From Olivibacter sitiensis DSM 17696 (lineage in GTDB: Bacteria; Bacteroidota; Bacteroidia; Sphingobacteriales; Sphingobacteriaceae), in the NCBI RefSeq assembly GCF_000427965.1, contig NZ_ATZA01000015.1, positions 39,167-103,166 on the forward strand: a stretch of 64,000 nt of DNA, read 5' to 3'. Position numbers and translations under genes: made by a program. The stretch's first letter is position 1, and each line of letters begins with the position of its first letter. Under the pieces are notes generated by a model that did no database searches, was not told where the DNA came from, and worked only from the letters and a program-made list of their open reading frames with translations. Shown here in pieces: positions 16,461-24,380 of the stretch.

Positions 16461-16838
16461 TTAAGAGCAACTTGGGCAAATTCCTGACACGGTAAAATTT
16501 ACTTCGTGGACTTTATATTTTTTGGGTAACTTAAACTGGGGTTCCACATCTTCTAGGCAAGTGACGGTATGGCACTGTTCGCAACTAAAATGGATATGGT
16601 CGGGATGATGTTTTTCGTCACAATTATGACATTTTGCATACCTTATAACCCCATCGATATTCACGACTTTATGAATAATACCTTCGTATGTCAACCTATC
16701 TAGCACACGGTAAATCGTAAACCTATCGCACAGATCCTTCAAGGACGACTGTATCTGCGAATGTGACAATGCCTCCTCTGAACTGGTTATGAGGTTCAGG
16801 ATTTCAGTCCTAGCCCTTGTATTTCTCGTATTCTTCAT
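16461..16838 (-). CDS. Fur-family metalloregulator
   Basis: Repressor of 125 residues in the Fur/Zur/PerR superfamily. A winged helix occupies residues 1-70 (SHSQIQSSLKDLCDRFTIYR). The dimerisation and metal domain follows with HHPDHIHFSCEQCHTVTC (about 77-94) and a terminal CPSC, giving the two CxxC pairs of a structural zinc site and His residues for the sensing site. It is divergent from the ABC operon, and two palindromes lie between them, so autoregulation is likely. Which metal or ligand it senses (Fe, Zn, peroxide, haem) cannot be told from sequence. Confidence 0.9.
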   Translation of the reverse strand: MKNTRNTRARTEILNLITSSEEALSHSQIQSSLKDLCDRFTIYRVLDRLTYEGIIHKVVNIDGVIRYAKCHNCDEKHHPDHIHFSCEQCHTVTCLEDVEPQFKLPKKYKVHEVNFTVSGICPSCS

Positions 16839-16863
16839 TGCTACTACAAAGTTGATTGTTTAT

Positions 16864-16916
16864 ATCAACTCTGTTGCAATGACAAAAATAATCACTACAT
16901 TTGCAATACTGTTGCA
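16864..16916 (+). promoter_or_regulatory. Paired Fur-type operators over the ABC operon promoter
   Basis: TGCAATACTGTTGCA (16902-16916) is a near-perfect 15-base palindrome. A weaker related site, ATCAACTCTGTTGCA, lies at 16864-16878, 38 bases upstream. A promoter is built from the same bases: TTG at 16874-16876 and TACATTTG at 16896-16903, spaced 19 bases. One operator covers the -33 element and the other the end of the -7 element. The region also lies before the divergent Fur-family gene, so one repressor could control both directions. Confidence 0.8.
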
Positions 16917-16962
16917 TTAATAAGATTGTAAGTAGGTTACCCAAATATAACAATATTGAATT

Positions 16963-17664
16963 ATGATAGCAATCGAAAACACAAGTAAGTCATACAGAGG
17001 AAAGCAGGCCGTAAGTGGCCTTTCCTTGTCCGTAGCCAGTGGTGAAATATACGGACTGCTCGGGCCGAATGGCGCAGGAAAGTCAACCACGCTGAATATG
17101 CTGCTGGGCTTCCTGAAGCCTGACAGCGGCACGACCCTCGTCAACGGTGCAGATACCAGCACCAATGCCGAAGGTGCAAGGAAACAAACGGGCTATATCC
17201 CCGAAAACGTCAATCTTTATCCTTATCTGACAGGTATTGAAAACCTGGATTATTTCTGCAAGCTGGCAGGTATCCATTATAGTAGTGCGGAACTTTCGGG
17301 TATCCTTAGCACCTGTGGCTTACAGGAAGACGCCCACAACAAAAAGACGGAAGCCTATTCCAAGGGAATGCGGCAAAAAGTGGGCATTGCCATCGCCTAT
17401 GCCAAAAAGGCCAAAGTCTATTTATTGGATGAACCTGCAAGCGGCTTAGACCCCTTGGCAAGCAATGAGCTTTCCGCCTTACTTCAAAGACTGGCCAAGG
17501 AAGGAGCAGCCATACTAATGGCATCACACGATATTTTCAGGGTAAGGGAAACCTGCAATCGCATCGGCATATTAAAACACGGCGTGCTGGTTAAGGAAAT
17601 GAACACATCGGAAGTAACTGCCAACGAACTGGAAAAGATCTACCTCGACTATATGCAGGGCTAA
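16963..17664 (+). CDS. ABC transporter ATP-binding protein
   Basis: Cytoplasmic ATPase subunit of 233 residues. Walker A GPNGAGKST is at about 34-42, the signature is KGMRQKVGIAIAYA (about 138-151), and Walker B is VYLLDEPASGLD (about 156-167). It resembles the NosF/CcmA-type ATPases that work with ABC-2 membrane proteins. Two DUF3526-type permeases follow at 17 bp and then with a 4-bp overlap, so the three genes form one operon behind Fur-type operators. The direction is probably export, as for most ABC-2 systems (inference). Confidence 0.92.
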   Translation: MIAIENTSKSYRGKQAVSGLSLSVASGEIYGLLGPNGAGKSTTLNMLLGFLKPDSGTTLVNGADTSTNAEGARKQTGYIPENVNLYPYLTGIENLDYFCKLAGIHYSSAELSGILSTCGLQEDAHNKKTEAYSKGMRQKVGIAIAYAKKAKVYLLDEPASGLDPLASNELSALLQRLAKEGAAILMASHDIFRVRETCNRIGILKHGVLVKEMNTSEVTANELEKIYLDYMQG

Positions 17665-17681
17665 ACCATAAACTATTTCCA

Positions 17682-19091
17682 ATGAAACAGATTATCCTCA
17701 ACGAATGGAAAATGTTGCTCCGCATACAGGTACTGGCTTACCTCACCCTGTTTTTTATTATTGGCTTAACCCTGGTCACTTACTTAGGCATTTCACAGAA
17801 CAACAAACAGCGGGAACAGCAACAGGCGGCACAGGCACACGTCCGTGAGCAATGGGAAAGCATTGATGCCATGAACCCTCATAGCGCGGCTCATTACGGC
17901 TCTTACGCTTTTAAACCAACCAATACGCTAAACAGTATTGACGAAGGGATTAACGCCATAACGGGAAACGTACTCCGGCTGGAAGGACACGTTCAAAACG
18001 AATTAGCATATTCCGAAGCATCACAGTCCCTATCGGTATCAAAGTTCGGAAAGCTGAAACCAGCACTGCTATTGCAATATGTGATTCCGCTCTTTCTTAT
18101 TTTCCTTGCGTTCGCATCGGTAAGCAGCGAAAAAGAAACCGGGCGGCTTAAGCTATTGGTATTTCAAGGTACATCGCTTTCCAAGCTTATCTTTGCAAAA
18201 GCCCTAAGCGTATGGGCTTACGGTCTGCTGTTGCTTATCGTAACGGTCGGTATGCAGATGCTCTTAAATACGAAAGGCACAGATACAGATAGCTTCACCA
18301 GAACAGCCCTGTTATTGTTGGCTTATGCCGCTTACTATTATGTCATCACCTTGCTGGCCACTTGGTTTTCGGCAAGGCTAAAAAGCAATGCGGCATCCTT
18401 ATCATCTATGCTGGCGGTATGGATATTATGGACCATTTTCCTGCCCAAAATATGGGGCAATACGACCGACAAGCTCCATCCTTTGCCCAGCCGTCAGGAA
18501 TTTAAGACAGCTATGCAGGAAGACCGTTCCAAAGGGCTGGACGGGCACAATCCCTCCGATAAACGTTCCGATGCACTTAAACAGGAAGTGCTGGCAAAAT
18601 ACAATGTTAACAGTGTTGAAGAGCTTCCTATTAATTACGATGGGTTGCGCATGCAAGCCGACGAAGATTACGGAAATGACGTTTGGGATAAGCATTTCGG
18701 GAACAACTATGATATTCTTCAAAAGCAGAAGCAAGTGTATCAACTTTCGGGCATCTTTAACCCTTTTGCCTCCTTGCAAAGCGCCAGCATGGGCTTTAGC
18801 GGCAGCGATATGTACCATCACCTAGACTTTTTGCGACAGGCAGAAAATTACCGCCGGGACCTGATCAAAACACTGAACGAAAAGCAAGCCTACGGAGGCT
18901 CGAAAACAGGCGATTGGGGCTGGAAAGAAGGCAATGATTTTTTTAGATCCGTAAGAGATTTCGAGTACGGCACGCCTGCTGTCCGGAGTGTAGGCATTCA
19001 TTATGGAACGGATATGTTATTGCTGGCTTTGTGGGCTTTGGCAACTACATTACTTGTATGGCTCACGGCTAAAAAAATAAAACTGATATGA
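17682..19091 (+). CDS. ABC-2 type permease (DUF3526-like), first subunit
   Basis: Membrane protein of 469 residues. One helix near the N terminus (about 16-36) is followed by a large extracytoplasmic domain, then several helices between about 125 and 260, a second soluble domain, and a last helix at about 444-463. ASVSSEKETGRLKLLVFQGT (about 145-164) is the coupling motif typical of ABC-2 permeases. It overlaps the next gene by 4 bases (ATGA), indicating translational coupling. The architecture fits permeases of the DUF3526 group. Confidence 0.88.
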   Translation: MKQIILNEWKMLLRIQVLAYLTLFFIIGLTLVTYLGISQNNKQREQQQAAQAHVREQWESIDAMNPHSAAHYGSYAFKPTNTLNSIDEGINAITGNVLRLEGHVQNELAYSEASQSLSVSKFGKLKPALLLQYVIPLFLIFLAFASVSSEKETGRLKLLVFQGTSLSKLIFAKALSVWAYGLLLLIVTVGMQMLLNTKGTDTDSFTRTALLLLAYAAYYYVITLLATWFSARLKSNAASLSSMLAVWILWTIFLPKIWGNTTDKLHPLPSRQEFKTAMQEDRSKGLDGHNPSDKRSDALKQEVLAKYNVNSVEELPINYDGLRMQADEDYGNDVWDKHFGNNYDILQKQKQVYQLSGIFNPFASLQSASMGFSGSDMYHHLDFLRQAENYRRDLIKTLNEKQAYGGSKTGDWGWKEGNDFFRSVRDFEYGTPAVRSVGIHYGTDMLLLALWALATTLLVWLTAKKIKLI

Positions 19092-20404
19092 AGCAATTGT
19101 TCTCCATTATATCATTCGAGTTCCGGCATTTTGTCCGGAGCCCTTTTAAAATAGCTTCCCTGATTTTATTTATCGGGGCTGCCGTTTACGGTCTGCAAAA
19201 CGGCTATATTTTGCTGCACGGGCAAAATGCCGAGATTGAAACCATAAAGGCTAAAAACAAAGAAAACACGGCCGAAGTAATCGGCTGGTATGATGCCGGT
19301 AAAAAAGGCCCTGATGATAAACCGTGGATAGATGTTACCACCCCGATGCGGGCCATCTGGTACGCTCCGGCATCCGTTCTTAAAGTACCCTCCCCTTTGA
19401 TGCCTTTTAGCATTGGGCAAGCAGAACAGTTCGGGTATTACAAGGAGGTAACCAACGGGAGCAGCACGTTCGATGCCGACCTTTCCGAAGAAATAGCCAA
19501 CCCTGAACGACTGGCTATCGGCACACTGGATTTCAGTTTTGTGATCCTTTATCTGCTGCCGGTTTTAGCCATCATCCTGCTGTTCAACATCGGTGGATTG
19601 GAAAAAGATCTGGGGTTTGACCGTTTGATACGGGTCAATCATTCCTCATCCCGAAAATGGCTGTTGGCAAGATTTGGTTTTTATTTCCTATTGCTTACGG
19701 GAACGCTGCTTCTCCTGATGCTGATTTACGCCACCATTACAGGAGCATTGTCAGGTACATTTATAACACTGTATTTGTTGATAGTGCTATATACATTGCT
19801 ATGGTTTGCGGCCTTCTATTTTATCAACCTGAATGGGAAAGGAAGTGCTAGCCAAGCTATAAAGATGGCTTCGCTATGGCTGCTTTTCTGTGTCGTTATA
19901 CCCGGAGGCATACATCAACTGGCTTCGCTTAAATATCCTGGAAGCTATATGACCGATTACCTCGATGCCAGCCGGGACGAAACCTATAAACTGTACCGCC
20001 TGTCCGCCGATACCGTAAAGCAAAGGTTGCTGGCAGCCTATCCTGACCTTACAGAAACCCAATACGCAAAAGATACGTTGGCTAACGAGGGGATTATAGG
20101 CAATTCGGCAAGCGGACTGATCAACAAGCTAATGAAAAAGGCTGCCTTAACGGTAGAAAACAGCAATGAAGACAAGAACCGTTTTATAAGGAATACCAGT
20201 TGCTTCAATCCCGTAAGCTGGTTTCAGAACAGGATAAATGCCCTGTGCGAAACAGATTATTATGCTTACCGCCAGTACAGAACCGATATACAGGCTGTGA
20301 TCGATAAAAAAGTGGAACTGCTGCTACAAGATAGCTGGAACAAAGAAACGGTGGATAAGAAGAGGTTTCTCGAATATGTGAACGCATTTAAAACCAACAA
20401 CTGA
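19088..20404 (+). CDS. ABC-2 type permease (DUF3526-like), second subunit
   Basis: Membrane protein of 438 residues with the same plan as the preceding gene: an N-terminal helix (about 18-40), an extracytoplasmic domain, a group of helices (about 150-285) and a long C-terminal soluble part. NIGGLEKDLGFDRLIRVNHS is the likely coupling region. The two permeases probably form a heterodimer with the ATPase. It ends two bases before a small gene that belongs to the same transcript. Confidence 0.86.
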   Translation: MKQLFSIISFEFRHFVRSPFKIASLILFIGAAVYGLQNGYILLHGQNAEIETIKAKNKENTAEVIGWYDAGKKGPDDKPWIDVTTPMRAIWYAPASVLKVPSPLMPFSIGQAEQFGYYKEVTNGSSTFDADLSEEIANPERLAIGTLDFSFVILYLLPVLAIILLFNIGGLEKDLGFDRLIRVNHSSSRKWLLARFGFYFLLLTGTLLLLMLIYATITGALSGTFITLYLLIVLYTLLWFAAFYFINLNGKGSASQAIKMASLWLLFCVVIPGGIHQLASLKYPGSYMTDYLDASRDETYKLYRLSADTVKQRLLAAYPDLTETQYAKDTLANEGIIGNSASGLINKLMKKAALTVENSNEDKNRFIRNTSCFNPVSWFQNRINALCETDYYAYRQYRTDIQAVIDKKVELLLQDSWNKETVDKKRFLEYVNAFKTNN

Positions 20405-20406
20405 AA

Positions 20407-20610
20407 ATGATACCGCAAACATTTGAGCAGTGGAAAAGCTGTATCATAAACGATTGCAAAATTAACCTGACCGAAGAGTTTGCAAGGCAACGCTTGGCTG
20501 TTTACTGGGACGAGGGGAATCCCGAAACCTGCAAGTTCGTTCAGCTCTACGGAGAGCAGCATTTGCAAAACATCATTCAATGGCTTGAAATGGCCTTGAA
20601 AAGTGATTAA
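20407..20610 (+). CDS. Small conserved protein of unknown function
   Basis: Protein of 67 residues, soluble and rich in Glu, Gln and Trp (IPQTFEQWKSCIINDCKINL, then GEQHLQNIIQWLEMAL). It starts two bases after the permease stop, so it is co-transcribed with the ABC genes. I recall similar small proteins beside mobile elements in Bacteroidota but cannot name a function. Confidence 0.65.
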   Translation: MIPQTFEQWKSCIINDCKINLTEEFARQRLAVYWDEGNPETCKFVQLYGEQHLQNIIQWLEMALKSD

Positions 20611-20618
20611 AATGAAGA

Positions 20619-20792
20619 TAAGAAATCACCAAAGACCTTTTCGTTTACCTTAATCTATTACGGAAAAACTTTTGAATGCCTTTGGAACAAACAATGGGGC
20701 GGCTACCTGAATGCAGCTGGTTTTTATCGGGGCAGGAGATTGACAAAGAAAGAATAATTGCCGGTTTGCAAGATTATCTAAGAGCGAGGTAA
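20619..20792 (+). pseudogene. Frameshifted small gene after the ABC operon
   Basis: One frame reads KTFSFTLIYYGKTFECLWNK and then WGGYLNAAG. The sensible continuation, GQEIDKERIIAGLQDYLRAR followed by a stop at 20790-20792, lies in another frame. A single-base shift around 20695-20715 reconciles the two. There is no usable start codon in the first frame. It looks like a decayed partner of the 67-residue protein before it. Confidence 0.5.
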
Positions 20793-20850
20793 GAAATTGA
20801 TGCGTTAGAGACACGTTGGCATAAAAAATATAGTAGTTCTAAACTACAAA

Positions 20851-20904
20851 TGCAATATAGTTGCTATTTAGTTGGTTTATGTTTATTATTGCAACAATAT
20901 TGCA
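20851..20904 (+). promoter_or_regulatory. Paired Fur-type operators before the truncated permease
   Basis: TGCAATATAGTTGCT (20851-20865) and TGCAACAATATTGCA (20890-20904) repeat the palindrome found before the ABC operon, here 39 bases apart. A promoter-like pair, TTG at 20861-20863 and TATTATTG at 20884-20891 (20-base spacer, one mismatch to TAnnTTTG), again lies under the operators. It would drive the fragment at 20935. Confidence 0.75.
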
Positions 20905-20934
20905 TCAATCTTTACTGGAATAGCATTTACTGAC

Positions 20935-21126
20935 ATGTGGTTAATCGTAGCAAAAAAAGAGATCAAGGAAACATTCCGTAGTAAAATCTTTATCTTTTTA
21001 AGCTTTATCGTTTGGGGTTTATTGCTATTTGCTACAATCGGAGGATATAAAACCTATTCTAATATCAGCATCCAACAGAAAGAAGCGCTGAAAATGTTCC
21101 GGGACGAACTTGCTCAAAACGGGTGA
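20935..21126 (+). pseudogene. N-terminal fragment of an ABC permease
   Basis: From the ATG at 20935 the frame encodes 63 residues: MWLIVAKKEIKETFRSKIF, a hydrophobic helix (IFLSFIVWGLLLFATIGGYK) and the start of a soluble domain (IQQKEALKMFRDELAQNG). This is the usual beginning of a DUF3526-type permease, about 440-470 residues long when complete. It stops abruptly and is followed by an unrelated, receptor-like tail. It has its own Fur-type operators. Confidence 0.65.
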
Positions 21127-21202
21127 TATTTATAACGGAAATGGCTATTATACAGAGGGAATGCCTTTTAATTTTAAACTTTCGGTTGCCTTCCAGCTGT
21201 AA
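21125..21202 (+). pseudogene. Possible C-terminal tail of an outer-membrane receptor
   Basis: In the frame one base off the permease fragment, 25 residues ending NGYYTEGMPFNFKLSVAFQL and a stop resemble the last strands of a TonB-dependent receptor. The match is to general barrel-end character only. If correct, a deletion has joined a permease start to a receptor end. Confidence 0.3.
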
Positions 21203-21221
21203 AAAATATTTGCATTTATTA

Positions 21222-21236
21222 TGCAACAGTATTGCT
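21222..21236 (+). promoter_or_regulatory. Fur-type operator before the small peptide gene
   Basis: TGCAACAGTATTGCT matches the palindrome consensus TGCAAYAnnrTTGCA except for the last base. It lies 86 bases before the 43-residue peptide gene. No convincing second site is seen, and the promoter elements are weak (TTTATTATG just before the site). Confidence 0.65.
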
Positions 21237-21322
21237 ATAGTTGTTGTCTTTGAGATGTTGCACCGTAATGGGATATGCAGCCCCCATTTATTATCAGGCA
21301 TTACTTTTAAATTTCAAAAAAA

Positions 21323-21454
21323 ATGAAAGATCAAAAAAGAAAACTGACATTGGATGAACTGAAAGTGGGCGACTTTGTTACAAGCATCAGTTCAGAAATT
21401 TCACAACGTCTTGCAGGTGGTTTAGGTGCGGTCATTTCAAAAATTTTAATGTGA
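21323..21454 (+). CDS. Small peptide with a double-glycine-type leader (candidate RiPP precursor)
   Basis: Frame of 43 codons from the ATG at 21323 to TGA, preceded by an A-rich stretch. The first 33 residues (KRKLTLDELKVGDFVTSIS, then QRLAGG) look like the leaders of Bacteroidota class I lanthipeptide/pinensin-like precursors, which share an LxLDxLKVxxFVT motif and end in GG. The residues after GG are only LGAVISKILM, short and hydrophobic, with one Ser and no Cys. No modification enzyme is nearby. It could be a true precursor, a truncated one, or an unrelated membrane-active peptide. It has its own Fur-type operator. Confidence 0.45.
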   Translation: MKDQKRKLTLDELKVGDFVTSISSEISQRLAGGLGAVISKILM

Positions 21455-21838
21455 ATTGGCCTAAGATTGTGTTTCAGTACAACTAACAGCTTAACTGCTC
21501 TGGAGTAGTCCGCACCAACAACCTAAAACCATACAGGACAAAAAGAGGGTTTCCTGCTGATCATCCATCACTGAATACACCTCTCTAAACTTGTATTTTA
21601 TGTCATTGGCCTCTTTTTCATCTTGTGCAACATAGGTGCATTATGTTCTTTTGTTTATATTTGCAACACAGTTGCGATAATATCGCGAATAATTTATCGG
21701 TGCTTGAAAATAGATTTTAGAACAAACGGCCGATATCATGCTGCTTATCGTGGATGGGCTTCGTTTTATTCACTCTGATGAGCGCCATTCTGATTTTAAA
21801 AACGTCATCGAGAATAATGGAATATAAAACAGTCTTTA
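21455..21838. other. Gene-poor stretch with receptor promoter region
   Basis: Nothing convincing is encoded here. It contains the paired operators at 21626-21676. At 21750-21857 a frame overlapping the receptor start reads WMGFVLFTLMSAILILK, then TSSRIMEYKTVFNDVA and a stop. This could be the tail of a lost membrane protein, but the evidence is weak. Confidence 0.4.
21626..21676 (+). promoter_or_regulatory. Paired Fur-type operators before the TonB-dependent receptor
   Basis: TGCAACATAGGTGCA (21626-21640) and TGCAACACAGTTGCG (21662-21676) lie 36 bases apart. TATATTTG at 21656-21663 is a perfect -7 element that runs into the second operator. The start codon is 163 bases downstream, so the leader is unusually long. 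Confidence 0.75.
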
Positions 21839-24235
21839 ATGATGTGGCATAGAATTGTTGTTTTTTGTTTTACTTTTTTTATCAATCCTTTGTTTGCGCA
21901 AAAGACCTTTATCAAAGGAAGGGTTACGGATAGTGCAAATGGAATCGCTTTTATCAGTGTTGCATTGAAAAACGTAGCCCACGAAACTGATCAGCTGCAA
22001 ACATGGACGGATAGCCTGGGATATTTTCAGTTTGGAGTAAACAAAGACAATAAATATATTATCAAAGTATCTTATCTCGGCTACCAAGAGTTTATAAGTG
22101 ATACGATAGCAATAACGGAAGCCAATAATCCATTTATGTTAAACATTTCACTCAAGGAAGAATTTACCAGTCTAGAAGAAGTAGTCATTACAGGTAAAAA
22201 GCAAATCTTTGAAACCGACAAGGGAAAGATTGTTTTCAATGTGCAAAGTCTGGCTACTACATCAGGGCTTACCGCTTTTGACATGATGAAAAAACTGCCC
22301 GGCGTTACCGTTGACCAAAACGAAAACATTATACTTCGCGGGTCGACAGGGATAAATGTTTTGATAGATGGGAAAATGACTTATCTTTCCGGTGGTCAGT
22401 TAAGCAATTACCTTAGAGGAATGAGTGCCGAAGACCTCAATAAAATTGAGCTGATTACCGCGCCGCCGGCAGAGTTTGATGCTGCGGGCAATTCGGGAAT
22501 TATCAATATCATCCCCAAAAGAAATTTAAATCAAGGCTATGCGGTGGACATTCGCGGTGCTGTTTCAAAGGGGAAGTTCTGGATGAACAACCAAAACATT
22601 GCATCTAGTTTCCGCGCAGAAAATTGGAGTTTAAACGGAATGTTCGATTTCAAAACGCCGCACAGTTACACGCAAAACAAAAGCGGAAATACCATCAACG
22701 ATGCGGGAAATCTGTTGCAATTAAAAAGAGAGAATGAAAGTATTTATAAAGTAAAATTCTACACCTGGCGATTGGGCGCCGACTGGCAGTTTTTGCCAAA
22801 ACACAAAATAGGTTTAAACTATCACGGTTATTTTGACGATTTTAAAAGCTACAACAATTCTACTGTAAACAGATTAAGCTCTTCAAACGGATCGCATTCT
22901 TTTATCCGTTCCACAAACGACCTGATAGAACCTTATCATTACGATGCCCTTAATTTTAATTATCAGCATGATATAGATTCGCTCGGAAAAAAAATTACGG
23001 CAGATGCATATTTCACATCGTACCGAAATTATTCCGACGGATTGATGACAACACAAAATTACAATGCGAACGGAAATTTCCAGAACGAACATTTGCTCAG
23101 GTCATATCAACCAGGTTTTGTGAAAATAAAATCTGTTCAGACCGATACCGAATTGCCTTATGGAAAATTCTCCCTTAAAGCCGGTTTGAAATATGCCGAA
23201 GTGGAAAACGACAACCAATTCCGTTTTGATACCTTACAGACAGGAAAGTTTGTGGAAGTAGAAGCTATGAGCAACCATTTCAAATACAAGGAAAGGATTG
23301 CAGCGGCTTATTTCTCGGGGTCTAAAATGTTCGGCAAAACAAGCGTGGACGCCGGGCTACGGGTGGAGCACACTAATGCGGATGGGATCACCATAAAGCA
23401 GGATGTCAACAATAAATGGGAATATACCAAGCTTTTTCCCTCTTTAACTGTAGGACGGGTCATTAATGATGATAACAAAATAGATCTTTCGATAAGCAGG
23501 CGTATCAATCGCCCATCCTATACCGAGCTGAACCCCGTTCGTTGGTACAATGACCGGTATTTTTATTATTCTGGCAACCCCGACCTGGTTCCCGAACTTT
23601 CCTGGATATATAGTCTCACCTACAGCTTGAAACGGAAATATATTTTCTCCGCCGCTTACAATCAAAGTCTCAATTATATTAACCGTAGAGTGGTCATTGA
23701 TGATAACGGCACAACGATCAAAAGTCAGAGCGCCAATTTCGGCGCGCGGAACCGCCTTGATGTTACCTTGTCTGCACCAATAGAGCTATTCCCTTTTTGG
23801 GATGCCCAGCTCTTTTCCGACATCAGTTATACATCCTATCCCATTTCGCAACTTTCTGGCGATAAGCAGCTCTCGCAATGGTCGGGCATGTTTTCCCTCC
23901 AGCAGAATATTTCATTGCCCAAAGGATTTAACGTGAATCTCTCGGGATTTTATTATACCTCTGAATTGCGCGGTATCTACCTGACCGAGCCTGTCGGCTG
24001 GATCGATTTCGGTATAAAAAAGTCATTCCTGAACAACAAGCTGGAAGCACAGTTCAGCGTCAGTGATGTGTTGAACACCAATCGTTACTGGGCAAATTCG
24101 CAAACTGATGTTACGGATTATTATTACCGGGACAAACCTTATAGCAGAATTTTCGGTTTATCACTTCAATATCATTTCGGCGGTGAGCTCCTCAAGTCAT
24201 CCACAAGAAGAACTGAAGAACAGGAAAGGCTTTGA
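21839..24235 (+). CDS. TonB-dependent receptor-like outer-membrane protein of the Fur-type module
   Basis: Outer-membrane protein of 798 residues. The signal sequence ends at NPLFAQ (residue 20). A carboxypeptidase-regulatory-like domain follows (FIKGRVTDSANGIAFISVAL, about 22-41), then a plug with TAFDMMKKLPGVTVDQNENI (about 142-161) and AGNSGIINIIPKRN. The barrel contains the family motif RINRPSYTELNPVRWYND (about 556-573) and ends in YSRIFGLSLQYHFGGE, short of a charged tail. This is the OMP_b-brl type of receptor-like protein. Paired Fur-type operators upstream and the ABC operon before it suggest metal- or haem-linked uptake (inference). Confidence 0.88.
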   Translation: MMWHRIVVFCFTFFINPLFAQKTFIKGRVTDSANGIAFISVALKNVAHETDQLQTWTDSLGYFQFGVNKDNKYIIKVSYLGYQEFISDTIAITEANNPFMLNISLKEEFTSLEEVVITGKKQIFETDKGKIVFNVQSLATTSGLTAFDMMKKLPGVTVDQNENIILRGSTGINVLIDGKMTYLSGGQLSNYLRGMSAEDLNKIELITAPPAEFDAAGNSGIINIIPKRNLNQGYAVDIRGAVSKGKFWMNNQNIASSFRAENWSLNGMFDFKTPHSYTQNKSGNTINDAGNLLQLKRENESIYKVKFYTWRLGADWQFLPKHKIGLNYHGYFDDFKSYNNSTVNRLSSSNGSHSFIRSTNDLIEPYHYDALNFNYQHDIDSLGKKITADAYFTSYRNYSDGLMTTQNYNANGNFQNEHLLRSYQPGFVKIKSVQTDTELPYGKFSLKAGLKYAEVENDNQFRFDTLQTGKFVEVEAMSNHFKYKERIAAAYFSGSKMFGKTSVDAGLRVEHTNADGITIKQDVNNKWEYTKLFPSLTVGRVINDDNKIDLSISRRINRPSYTELNPVRWYNDRYFYYSGNPDLVPELSWIYSLTYSLKRKYIFSAAYNQSLNYINRRVVIDDNGTTIKSQSANFGARNRLDVTLSAPIELFPFWDAQLFSDISYTSYPISQLSGDKQLSQWSGMFSLQQNISLPKGFNVNLSGFYYTSELRGIYLTEPVGWIDFGIKKSFLNNKLEAQFSVSDVLNTNRYWANSQTDVTDYYYRDKPYSRIFGLSLQYHFGGELLKSSTRRTEEQERL

Positions 24236-24380
24236 TAGGTTTTTTGAAAAAATCGCAAATAAGCGCTCATAAAATAAATTACTCGTGTCCTTGACCTCGC
24301 ATCCTCAACGTGGGCTACATTTGGTTAACTATGTTGCTGATGAGTTGGTCGTTCAACGCAGCTGTCTTTTCCGCGCTTTT

